Below, in pieces: positions 33,853 to 43,299 of a DNA stretch of 48,299 bases. The stretch spans positions 1-48,299 of the forward strand of contig KV919206.1 in assembly GCA_002049455.2 (NCBI GenBank), given 5' to 3'. Positions within the stretch are counted from its first letter, which is position 1. Each line of letters starts with the position of its first letter. A program made the translations under genes and the position numbers. A model generated the notes under the pieces. It was not told where the DNA came from. It worked only from the letters and a program-made list of their open reading frames with translations, and made no database searches. The stretch comes from Porphyra umbilicalis (Eukaryota > Rhodophyta > Bangiophyceae > Bangiales > Bangiaceae).

Positions 33853-36202
33853 CTAGACGATGCCGGTGGCGAGCGCGGCGGCGGCCGCCGCGTTGCGCTT
33901 CTTTCCACCCCCACCGCCGCCGGGCCCCCCGCCATCCCTGTCGTCGTCGGCGTCAGGCGGCGGCGGCCGGCGCTTCCAGTTTGGGGGGCCACCGCCCCCC
34001 CCCCCCCCCCCTTGCGGCCGCCGCCCCCGCCCCCATCACCGCCGTCGTCCTCGTCGCGCACGGGCGCCCACAGGTACACGCTGCAGCTCGAGCCGGTCGC
34101 GAGCACCGCCGCCGTCGGGTGCAACTCTTTGAGCGTGCAAACGGTGTTTAGGCGGGCGTCGGCAAGCGCCGTTGCGTGGCGCCACGCCCGCCCGTCGGGG
34201 GCGTCAAACAGGTCGACGGGGTGCACGGTGACGGGGCAGACGCGTCGGCGGCCCGTCGGCGTCACGCTGGCCACCTCCTGCCCGAGGAAGCGGCCGCACA
34301 CAAAGCCCGTCTCCCGCCAATTGTCCGCGTGCGGGTCCCAGGACGCGACAAAGGAGGCCGGGTAGCCCGCCCAATCGTGCGAGTGGATGAGCGTCGACGA
34401 CGGCGTCGCCGCCGCCGCCGCCGCATGCGCGCGGCCGGCGGGCGCCCCGGCAGGCGCGGGCACCGCCGCCATGGCCTTAAGTCAAAGCGGTCGAGGCGGG
34501 GGAGGGCAGCCATCCCCATCACCGCGTGCACGTCCCCCCACACCCACACCCGGTTTTCCTGCCCCGTCACGAGCAGCCGCGTGCCCGTGTGGGGGGAGAA
34601 GGCCGCCCCATAGATGGACCGGTTGGCCGTGGCGCCGCCGACGGCGCCGGCGGTGCGGCGGCCGACGCTGCTGCCGCCGCCGCCGCCGGCACCGCCGCCC
34701 GCCGGCAGGCGGCGCACGTCCCACAACCGCACCGCCCGGTCGCTGCCGGCGGTGGCCAACAGCCGCCCGTCGCCGGAATTGACGGCGACCGAGTTGACCC
34801 GCCGCTGCGCGTGCGCGCGCCAGGTGCCCCCGGCCGCCGCCCGGGGCGCCCGCGGGTCCACCCGGTGCACCCGCCCCCGCGAGTCGCCGACGTAGACGAG
34901 GCCGCTGCCCGCGTCGACAGTCACAGACGCAAAGCCGGTGGCGTCTGCGTACCCCACATCCGCCGCGGCCCAGAGCGTCGTCGTGTGGGGGGCGGCCGCC
35001 CCCCCCGCCCCCGCCCCCGGCTCAAACGCGGCCAGGCACAGCCGCCGTAGGGACCCATCGACGCCCGTCGTGTAGACACCGTCCCCGTCCCGGGCGGCGT
35101 CGGACGCCACCCCAGTCACCGCCGTGCCGCCGACGTGGACCGGCGCGGTTGTGATGCAGTCAGAGACGGCGCCGTCCCCCCCCCTGTCCCCGCCGAGCAA
35201 GTCGTGGCGCCACACCCCCACCGCCCCCGCCGCGTCAGCGGCAACGACCAGCCGCGGGTGGGCGGCCGGCAGGCCGAGGGCGGTCACCCGCGTCGGCAAC
35301 ATCCGCACCGCCGCGGCGGCAACGGCGACGGCGCCGCCGAGGCGGTGCCGCCGGCGCAGGCGATCGCGGAGGGCGGGGGGGGAGGGGGTGCTCGCCCGCG
35401 CCGCCAAGTAGCGGGGTGTCGTCAGGGCGCCGCGGGGGGGGGGCCTCGGCGCGGCGCGAGGCGCGTCGGCGGCGGCGGCGGCACTCCCAGGGAGCGCCAC
35501 ACCAGCCACCCGGTGGGGGCAGTCGGTAAAAATGTGGCCGGCGCGGCGGCAGAGGTAACACTCGCGCACCGGGCAGTAGCGGCGGGCGTGCCACGGGTCC
35601 GCGTCGCAGTAGAGGCAGCGGCCGTCATTGTAGTTAAAGTGGCAAGAACCGACGGGCCGGGGGCCCCGTGGCGTCGCCGCCGCACCAGCGTTGACGCTGG
35701 CGTCGGGGGGGGGGGGGGCCGCCGCGGCGCCGCCCCTGACCGCACCGCCAATGCTGCCGCCCGCGGGGGGCGACGAGCGCAGTGCAGACGCGGTGGTGGC
35801 CGCTGCCGCGACAGACAGCTCCCTTCGACCAGTGGCGAGTGAGGAGGTCTGCCGCAGAGGTGGGGCCGGCGTTACCGCTGAAAGACTGCGGTTGAGGCGC
35901 AGGCGCAACGCCGGCCGCGACGGCGTCGACGCGAGGTTGCCGCCATCAGCGCTAGCACCAATGGCGGCGGCGCCACGGGCAGGCGTTACCGACGTGGTCA
36001 GAAACGTGTCGCCACGCACCGTCGGGCCACCATCTGCACTTGCATCGTCATCCTCCCAGCTGCGGTCGCTCCCACTGTCACCGTCGCCGTCGTCGTCGGC
36101 GCCGCTGTCCCCACGCGGCTCCTCATCGTCGTGGTCGGCGGCAGCGGCACGGACGCCTGCCGCTTCGACAATAGTACGCCTCCGACCGGAGCGGCGCAAC
36201 AT
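33853..36202 (-). CDS. DDB2: DDB2 (UV-damaged DNA-binding protein 2) with zinc knuckles
   Basis: Expected role: binds UV photoproducts in chromatin and, with DDB1-CUL4, starts global nucleotide excision repair. The first ATG is at 36202 (MLRRSGRRRTIVEAAG). An acidic disordered region comes first, then two zinc knuckles near residues 190-230: CLYCDADPWHARRYC and CYLCRRAGHIFTDC. Plant DDB2 proteins carry a CCHC knuckle in this place. WD40 repeats follow from about residue 300, with a DDB1-binding WDxR box in AVRLWDVRRL, then the C-terminal blades (IHSHDWAGYPASF..., HPVDLFD, SSCSVYLWAP). Two frame breaks occur, one after RLDRFDL near 34482 and one in the G-run at about 33993-34012. Each needs one extra base to restore the frame ending KKRNAAAAAALATGIV at 33853. 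Sequencing error is as likely as decay. Confidence 0.78.
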
Positions 36203-36434
36203 GGGGAAAGCGGGAGAGTGGGCGGTGGAAGTCGCTGACGGGGGGCGGTTGATGGCTGTTGTCGACGAGGAGCCGCAACGGTCACGTCGTGGAGGCGGCT
36301 GAGTCGAACAGCAATCGCGACGCCCCCCCAGCGCGCGCTGCGTCGGCGCGCACCGACGCGATCGGGTCGACGGGACAGCCACAAGATCAACAAATTCATG
36401 CGTTGGATGCACAACGATTCGTGATACTTGATTC

Positions 36435-36445
36435 AAATATATACT
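36435..36445 (-). promoter_or_regulatory. TATA-like box of DDB2
   Basis: The minus strand reads AAGTATATATTTG, an AT-rich island in GC-rich surroundings, about 230 bp upstream of the DDB2 ATG. The hAT-type element begins at 36462, about 16 bp upstream of this box. The role as a promoter is inferred from position and sequence only. Confidence 0.45.
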
Positions 36446-36617
36446 TGTGTCGATTCAGCACTAGGGTTGTTAGGTGAGCCATGGGGCGCTCATAAGGGGC
36501 GCAGATAGGGCGCTAATAGGGCGCGATTTGGGCGCTTTTATGTACGCCCAGCGCCCTCAACCTGCAGGGCGCTATGTATTAGGGCGCTAGTTAACAGTTT
36601 TAGGATTGACCAGTATA

Positions 36618-37246
36618 TGGTGCGTGTCCCAAAAATGGGACATGGGTTTTTTTTATTTTTTTCTCGGCCCACAGGCCTTCTGCAACGGTCCGATAATGTA
36701 ATGTGACCCTCTCGGTCCCTTTATGCTTCCAGAACAGCCCCTGACAGTGTTAGCAGAGGCGGGCACATCCTGACGTGTCATTGGGGAAAGTGTCATTCAT
36801 TGCAACTTCGACAGGTGACGATCACGCGGCCCAATCAAATGCACAGATTCTAGAGCAGGCATGTGCTGACAATTTGTGCACGAAGAAAAGGGCACCACCT
36901 TACCAATAAAAACGTGACAAAGACCCCCATGTAGCCCCCTGTGAGGAAAACACGATTTGGGACACCCCTCATCGAAGCTCCAGTTAGCACATGAGCTTTG
37001 GCGTTGCAAACCTTTAACCCGAAGAACCTGAAAAAGACTGGCTCCAAGATCGAGGCTATCTGAGAGGTCCACGGAACAGGGCCCACAGGCGGGTATTAAG
37101 GATTTGTCAGCCAAGCACGCGTCGGGAGAGGCTCTTTCCATGGAGGCCAGTCGAGAATTTTCTCGTACCCCACGCCGCCTGCCCCCGTGCAGTGATGTGT
37201 CAGTCCTTCAGAAAACGCGCATGTCTCATTTTTGGGACACGCACCA
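36618..37246. mobile_element. Mariner-type MITE, 629 bp
   Basis: The TIR TGGTGCGTGTCCCAAAAATG is at the left, and its inverted copy with one change is at the right. TA lies at 36616-36617 and 37247-37248. No gene is seen inside. Confidence 0.88.
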
Positions 37247-38011
37247 TAGCTGGCCTCGATCCGGAATGCTGCCTTGTCAGGGTTCCTCAGAATCGAGCAT
37301 TGCAAAACAGGTCATCTGGGGGAAGGGGTGCTATTTGACCACGCCTTGCAACAATGCTGTCGAGGGTATTGCAGAACGCTCACTTTTGGCCGATCCGAAC
37401 AGGAACAACAGTGCTTGAGTCAACTATACAATTCAAGAAATCTTAATGTTTCGCCTCGCGTGGCCTCTGAACGGCCTGGGAGAGGTCCTTTTGGGATGCA
37501 GAATCGGCCTCATGTTTATGAACCTTGAATATGCTCAATGTTTTGAAGCATGTGTTGTAGTCTCGGCATGTCATTCCAACAGCTGTCCTGCTTATCGCCC
37601 CGTGGTGGGAATGCAGTACTCGCCTCCGCTGCCTAATTTGCAATCGGTCTGGTCTCGGGCGCGTCTGTCGTGCGCTCTGGGAGCCTCGACAGCACTCTAA
37701 GGGCATCCAGGGAAAACAGGGGCGATCGCGAGCCCGTCTGCCGGAAATTGATGGCGCATTGAGCGGAGTCGGGCTGAGACCCTAGGAAACTGGCCGCAAA
37801 CGAAAGGAAAGCAGGGCAGACGGACACATCCCGACGGCCTTGGGTCTGGCAGTCGCACTGCGGCACACGCATGCGCTTGCATCTGAACATCGCTCCTGCC
37901 GCCTCGGTGTGCCCCCCCCTCGCCGACCCCACCATTCCCGCCGCCCTATCTCTCCCCCTCCCCCCCCTTCCCGCGCGCCCCCTTCTTTGCCCTCCTCTCT
38001 TTTGGGCCATC

Positions 38012-39031
38012 ATGAAGAGCGCCGAGACTCGGGAGCACCTGGTGCGGATGGTGCGCGTCGAAGGTCGCAGTGTCGTCTCCGCCGCGCGTGATCTCAACAT
38101 GTCTGTCCTGTCGGCGACGCGCTTCCTGGCGTATTTTCGGGACACTGGCGGTGAGTTTCACCAAAACCCGGCGCAGTGGAATCGACACTCCGACAACTTG
38201 GCCGACGACCCACAACTTCGCGAGGCCGTTCTGGCAACTATCGAGGACCAGCCCGAGCCCTTCCTCGATGAGCTTACCGACGCTGGCAACGAGATCGCCG
38301 CCCGAGTTGACGGTTCGGTGATCGTGTCGTTGTCGACGGTGGCTCGAGTGCTGGCTCACAATGGATTCACGCGTAAGGTGATTGAACGCGCGTTTGTCAC
38401 GCGCAACGAGGCGAACCGCGCCGCGTGGGTGGCGGCGCAGTGGCAGGTCCCGCTGCGCTGCCGCGTGTATGTCGACGAGGCCCATCGGGTGGGGCGTGCG
38501 GCCGAGCGGCGATGGGCGTGGTCTCTGTGGGGGGCTCGAGCGGAATGTTACGTCGCGTCGTCGGCGGGGGTGCGCACGAGTTTCTTTGTAGCCATGGCTC
38601 ATGACCGTCTGTTGGACTGGCTCATCACGCGGCCACCTCCCGGGCAAAGAGCGGCTGACTTTATATTGTTTTTGACTAGCTTCGTATTGCCTGATATGCG
38701 ACCAGTGGTGGAAGGGAGAGAGTGGAGCGAGCAGCCCGAGCGGTGCGTGCTCGTCCTGGACAATGCACGCATTCACGACGAGGTGGCTTTGACGGTCGTG
38801 CGGGCCGCGGGTGTCGTTGTGTCACTGCTCCCACCGTACTCGCCGGACTTCAATCCCATTGAGGACGTCTTCGCTGTGGGCAGCAGCTGGCTTCGGCGGT
38901 GGTCCAGCCCGGCACACTTTAATGCTTGGCCTATGCTGACGATCAACTCAATGCTAGACCACAATACTGACCATGTGTGCCGGGGCTTTGTCCAAGCGTC
39001 CGTGCGCCGATACAACTTATACGTTCCTTAG
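38012..39031 (+). CDS. Tc1/mariner (IS630-type) DDE transposase
   Basis: An intact 339-residue protein. The start is set at ATG 38012 (MKSAETREHLVRMVRVEGRS) because homology-like sequence begins there; an in-frame ATG at 37871 would add a Pro-rich leader. An N-terminal helix-turn-helix (SVVSAARDLNMSVLSATRFL) binds the ends. The DDE domain follows with the first Asp in VYVDEAHRV, the second in CVLVLDNARIHDE and the Glu in PPYSPDFNPIEDVF, with 33 residues between the second Asp and the Glu. It would cut at the TIRs and insert at TA in the nucleus. All three catalytic residues are present, there is no stop or frameshift, and the TIRs match well, so recent activity is plausible. Confidence 0.88.
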   Translation: MKSAETREHLVRMVRVEGRSVVSAARDLNMSVLSATRFLAYFRDTGGEFHQNPAQWNRHSDNLADDPQLREAVLATIEDQPEPFLDELTDAGNEIAARVDGSVIVSLSTVARVLAHNGFTRKVIERAFVTRNEANRAAWVAAQWQVPLRCRVYVDEAHRVGRAAERRWAWSLWGARAECYVASSAGVRTSFFVAMAHDRLLDWLITRPPPGQRAADFILFLTSFVLPDMRPVVEGREWSEQPERCVLVLDNARIHDEVALTVVRAAGVVVSLLPPYSPDFNPIEDVFAVGSSWLRRWSSPAHFNAWPMLTINSMLDHNTDHVCRGFVQASVRRYNLYVP

Positions 39032-39724
39032 AAAAAATCTGGTGCACTCATCGGGCACATAAAGACGTGCAAAGCGACAACTGCATAAGGCTGCAGCGGG
39101 AAATCGGGACGGAACCCTCATGGTCGCCGCCCGCCCCACTAGTCGCATGCACCCCCCCCGCCCGCACCAAAACACCGCCGCCGTCCCGCAGCGCGCGCCG
39201 TCGCCGCCGCCCCGCCACGAAGCACGCCTTGTCGTCGCCAACGGCGGCGACGGCGTCGGGGTCGACGGCGGTGGCGGCAAACGCGCAGCCGCGCCGCAGT
39301 GGGGCGACGCGGGCGGCGGGGCGGCGAGCGGCGCGGCGCCGATCGCGCCGGCCGCCGCCGCCGCGGGGGATAGTCAATATCCCGCGGTCGCCGCCCGCCG
39401 CACGCCCCGCACGCACTCCCCCCACCCGCACCAAAACACCGCCCTTGCCGCCGCCGCCGTTGTCGCCGCCGTCCCGCAGCGCGCGCCGTCGCCGCTACCC
39501 TCCGCTGCGCGGAGGGAGCCCTGGTGCAGAAGTTCCGGATTCAAAGAGTGAGGGGGGGGAGGGGGGGATGTGACGGCTCTGGTGAGGTTTGCTGGGTCGC
39601 GGCGCAGCTTTCCCTTCGGCATGCCCGCTGTGGTCACGGGAGCAATGCGCAGAGGTGGATTGGAGGCATGGAACCGGAGAGGCAACCTTTACGGTCGCGG
39701 ACGTCAGCACATGGGCCCGGCTTG

Positions 39725-41092
39725 TCAGCCTGAAGAGACCGAACCCGCCGTGCTCGGACGCCCACCATGGTCCCCAAAAAAGCGGCAGAGGTCTTCATCC
39801 CCGCGACGCAGTTCCACAATTAACTGCCGCAGGGAATCCAAGACGGAGGGAACCGTCAGGTCCACACTCGCCGCGCACTCCATGAGCACGCCACAAACGT
39901 CCTTGCACGACAGCTCGCTGCACGTTACGGACGCACCGGTAAAAACCCTGCCCTCCCCAATGAACTTCCCCATAGCGAGCTTCACCCGCGTTTGTTCCGA
40001 ACCGTCAGGGAGAGCCAAGTACCGCAACGCCGCCCTCTTGAGCTCCTTCCTCTTCACGCCGAAGAAGGGGTTGGAGCTTCCGAGCACCTCATCTGGCTCC
40101 TGCAAGCCTCTTCCACCGAGGCCGGTCTCCCGGTTGCGGCGCCGCTGGCTCACGCAATTCGCGGCCGAGTACGCGGGGTCCTGCCGCAGCGTGTCTTGGA
40201 CCTCCAAGGTCGCAACCACAGAAGCCCGGCGTTTGTCCAACTCGACAGCCCCCAACGCCCCGGGAATTGGCTGCGTCGTCCCACCAGCTGGCCGCGCACC
40301 CACATCTGAAGCACATGCTCCTAAAATGCGAGAAGTAGGCCTCGAGGCCCCAGCACCTTGTGCCGCTGCTGCAACGCCCGCAGCCGTGCGAACGGCCGTC
40401 GTTGCGGCCGCACCCCCCAGACAAGTCAAATTGATCACGTCCGACTGAGCCACATGGGCCCGGAACCGCGGCCCGTCCATTGGGTGAATCTCCGCCAGCG
40501 CCCGCTTGTGGCCGCGGGCAGCCTCGTTCTGCTCACGAACTGTTGGTGGCATGTTTTTGATGGCCCTTTCGATGCGCACCTGCATGTCCGCCATGTCGTG
40601 CTTCTCACACGACCACTGAGGTGAGGCCCTGGCGACGATGGCCACGTCGACGTTGTCGCGCTCATGTCCCGCGACGTCGCAGACGGTGCACACAGCCGAA
40701 AACGACGTGCAGGACTCGTCGTTGCAGCCGCAGCGAATGTTCTGCGCCTTGTTGATGGGACAGCGCGTCATCATGTGACCTGCCACGCGGCAAATACCGC
40801 ACTTCCGGACATTCCCTGCGTCGCTCGTGTCACAGACGCACAGAACGAACCAGCACCAAAGAAAAAGAAATTCACAGAGCTCAGCGACACGAGGACAACA
40901 TAAGGCACATTCTGGTCATCAGTACGCGTGGACCACTCGGGAAGACAATCAAGGAGACGGCAGTGAAGCAGAAAATCCAAAACAAGCTCACTGGCAAGAG
41001 CACAAACGTTCGTGATCCGTACCGCTCTGTACCAACCCGCCGGCAGCAGGTGCGGCACCGGCATCCGCGGCACCAGCCGGTCCAGATGCCAT
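39725..41092 (-). CDS. Cys-rich zinc-knuckle protein in Tc1/mariner element, one intron
   Basis: Proposed structure: exon 1 41092-40992, intron 40991-40824 (168 bp, GTGAGC...ACGAG, with a pyrimidine-rich stretch before the acceptor), exon 2 40823-39725. This gives exactly 399 codons plus a stop. The N-terminus is Ala/Gly-rich. From about residue 31 a Cys/His cluster begins: LCSC, then the CCHC knuckle CGICRVAGHMMTRC, then CGCNDESC, CTVCDVAGH and CEKH. A basic stretch and an Ala-rich linker follow, then a hydrophilic domain of about 150 residues (RQDPAYSAANCVSQRRRNR, SNPFFGVKRKELKRAALRYL, SCKDVCGVLMECAASVDL). I do not recognise the family. The knuckles suggest nucleic-acid binding; a role in transposition is inferred only from its place in the element. 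Confidence 0.65.
40824..40991 (-). other. Predicted GT-AG intron, 168 bp
   Basis: The minus strand has donor CA|GTGAGC at 40991 and acceptor GACACGAG|C at 40824, preceded by a T-rich run (TTTCTTTTTCTTTGG). Removing it joins the LCSC frame to the CGICRVAGH knuckle frame in phase. A second acceptor eight bases on would break the frame. Confidence 0.55.
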
Positions 41093-41416
41093 GGCGGGGA
41101 AGACTGGCGTGCGATCCTGTACCGGGGGCATGAGTCCGAGGATGGAAGACACGAGGAGCCGCCCGTGTCTCGTCGTGCGATGTGCTGAGCAGGGGGTCAC
41201 GTGACGCTGCAATCCCGGTCGGTCGAACGCGACGCCGTCGTCGTCGCGGACGATCGAGCCCCATCGTGCGCCATTAAATTAGCTGCCTTTCGGACGTCAA
41301 CTAACAATTGACGTCACAAGCTGGACTTACGTGAAAAAAAGTTAAGTTTGAAATTGAAAGTACCCCTTGTGTTCGTGTTCCTGTTCGGATCGGCCAAGAT
41401 TGAGCGTTCTGCAATA

Positions 41417-42285
41417 CCTCAAGGGAGCAGTGCTCTGATTCGATCCATTGACGCAATAACGACGTTTTGTTTATTCTGGGGGAATGGGGCGCGGACGCCT
41501 GAACAACGCCCTTTAAGCGCCGTTACTTGGGCGCCAGCATCAACGGCTGAGGCGCTTTTTTTTTATCACGAACACTTTGGTGGTCCAATTCAAGGCGCTT
41601 GACTGTGAGTCTCACCACTCTCGCCTCCCCCTGTGCCCATTCCCCCTCTGTACGCATCTAACACCTCTATCCTTCATGGAAAACGACCGCCCCCCCCCGT
41701 TCGCTTGACCCTGCAGAGACGTCGTCGACATGAGAGATTTATGCGGGCTTGCTCGCGCTACTCGGCTCGGACATGTCCAACCCACAAGATGGAGGTCCCC
41801 CAAGTGCTGGCGCAGACGATGGTGGCGATGGTGCTGGATGCACCGCGAGTACCGGTGAGGTGACTGATACTGGTGCCGCTGCCGCAGGAGGCACTTCATT
41901 CTCATGTCTTTGCCGCTCTACGAGCGGGACAGAAGCACGACGACAAATGTGCGGCTCTCGGCACAGGCATGGGGTTGCCGAAGCAGGTACGTCCGTGCCT
42001 CGCGTGTTCCCGCCGGCAGCCATCCCCACCGCGGATACGCCCCCCTCTTGACTCGCTCCGTCGGCTGCTTCGGAAAGACCAGATGAGGTCAAGTCTCCTT
42101 GAAACTGGTTAATCACAAGAAATCGACTCCTCGATCTGGAAAAGCATGATGGGCTGCAGCTGTATTTGATGGGGGGCTACCGAGGGCGCTTAGGGCGCTG
42201 GGGGCGCTGGTAGGCGCTGTTATGGCGCTCATAGGGCGCTAATACGCTCAGCGCCCTCAAAATAGGGGCTCACATAACAACCCTA
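41417..42285. other. Right part of the large hAT-type element
   Basis: Non-nested remainder of the element. A forward frame from ATG 41774 (MSNPQDGGPPSAGADDGG) is Gly/Ala/Asp-rich, and a second forward frame follows with a GTGAGG...CGCAG stretch between them that could be a small intron. No BED finger or hAT dimerisation motif is visible. GGGCGCT subterminal repeats occupy 42180-42260. Confidence 0.35.
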
Positions 42286-42293
42286 TTCAGCAC

Positions 42294-42906
42294 CCCAATC
42301 ATACCAGCACACCAATCGTGTACTTCGTGAGAACCATCCAATGCATGCGGTGGTGCCTCGTGCGAGCACGCGCGGCGGAGCCGCACCAGCGCAGTGGGGC
42401 TTCGACCGTGTAAATACCTCACGGATCTGCTGATTCCGTGTTGCAGGCTGTTGCAGGATTTCCGCAGTCTGCCAAATGGCTGCAGGTCGGGCCATTTTGT
42501 GCTGGCAGCCTCACAGGACCGGAATCTTTATGCTGTGAGATCGAATCCCGTATTTTTGGCCCAACTATGTCGTGAGACCAGTCAAAGACACTTTGTGGCC
42601 AGATCGGGACCATCTTGGCTGTTGCCCAATGCGCACGATCAGCCTAAACTTATGCTGTCTTCTCCACGAGCATGCTACTTTTTTTCTAGATAGGGGCTAC
42701 ATCAACGGTCTTCAAATTTAAGCTAAACCTTGACGGCAGACCCCCTCTCAGAACCTGTGTGAAGCGTTGTTCGTGTTTGTCGCTGTCAGTCACCCAGCAG
42801 ATGCATCCACTGCTGCCGGAGGCTCTAGCTGCTTGCCCACCAGAAAGAGCGGCTCCCGGCAGGCCCTTCCGCCTCTGCCAAGGGCGGATTCAGACGCGGC
42901 CGCGCA
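42294..42906. other. Unassigned sequence between two elements
   Basis: No gene is supported. This is the other side of the hAT target site, so before that insertion it lay directly upstream of the DDB2 TATA-like box and may contain displaced DDB2 upstream sequence. Short GCAG-rich words near 42440-42500 recall the first 600 bp of the window. Confidence 0.4.
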
Positions 42907-43299
42907 TGTGGTATTAATAACGTTAGTTCAATTACCAGTGTACTGAGACCGACCGTAGCCAAGCAATAAAGCGAGTTCTATCGCCGTCGCGGCGAGGAAG
43001 AAGACCTTTTGTTGAAGGGCATCCGATGGGGAGCCGGGTGGTGCCCACGACGGCGACCCCGGACCCATGGTGGTTTAATACAAATAACGGCACTGGTCGA
43101 TCGACCATCCGATCAAGCGATCGTAATGAGTGCCGGCAGACAGATAAGACAGGCAAGCAAACAAGCAATAAAAAATAAACAATGCGGAAGTAACCCCCCA
43201 AAGGGCGTGCCACAAGCCGAGTCACACACATCCGTGGATTCGGCCAGTCAAGGGGGCTACCCGTGGCTAATTGCCAATTGGTAGCAGAGATATGCTACA
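42907..43299 (-). repeat. 3' LTR of chromovirus copy 2
   Basis: 393 bp, TGTGGTATTAATAACG... to ...GATATGCTACA, colinear with 3350-3746. Read on the minus strand it runs TGTAGC to CCACA. On the minus strand it is preceded by GTTGGAGGTA, a weak purine-rich tract. Confidence 0.85.

Larger units (their letters stand above)
37369..41414 (+). mobile_element. Tc1/mariner-superfamily transposon with two genes, 4,046 bp
   Basis: The TIRs are about 39 bp with two mismatches. Left: TTGCAGAACGCTCACTTTTG and onward through GGCCGATCCGAACAGGAACA. The right end is the same in inverted form. TA lies at 37367-37368 and 41415-41416. The element holds an intact DDE transposase (38012-39031, +) and a spliced zinc-knuckle gene (39725-41092, -), facing tail-to-tail. 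Between them, 39123-39210 and 39388-39500 are diverged direct repeats (CGCACCAAAACACCGCC). Usual members are 1.3-2.5 kb with one gene. Confidence 0.85.
36462..42285. mobile_element. Large hAT-type element, 5.8 kb, with nested insertions
   Basis: The left end is TAGGGTTGTTAGGTGAGCC; the right end, reverse-complemented, is TAGGGTTGTTATGTGAGCC. The 8-bp target duplication TTCAGCAC is exact (36454-36461 and 42286-42293). Many GGGCGCT words lie just inside both ends (36485-36600 and 42180-42260) as subterminal repeats. Inside sit a MITE (36618-37246) and a Tc1/mariner element (37369-41414). Removing both leaves about 1.1 kb, with no hAT transposase that I can recognise, so the element is probably non-autonomous. 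Confidence 0.9.

Noticed and set aside
32967..34151. Long Arg/Pro-rich forward ORFs opposite the DDB2 3' end
   Set aside because: They are shadows of GC-rich repeats and of the DDB2 coding strand.
36203..36436. Extending DDB2 upstream to 36436
   Set aside because: The upstream frame is open but begins with TTG and has no ATG before 36202; it overlaps the TATA-like box region.
36462..42285. An encoded hAT transposase
   Set aside because: I looked for a BED finger and the C-terminal dimerisation region in the parts outside nested insertions and saw neither.
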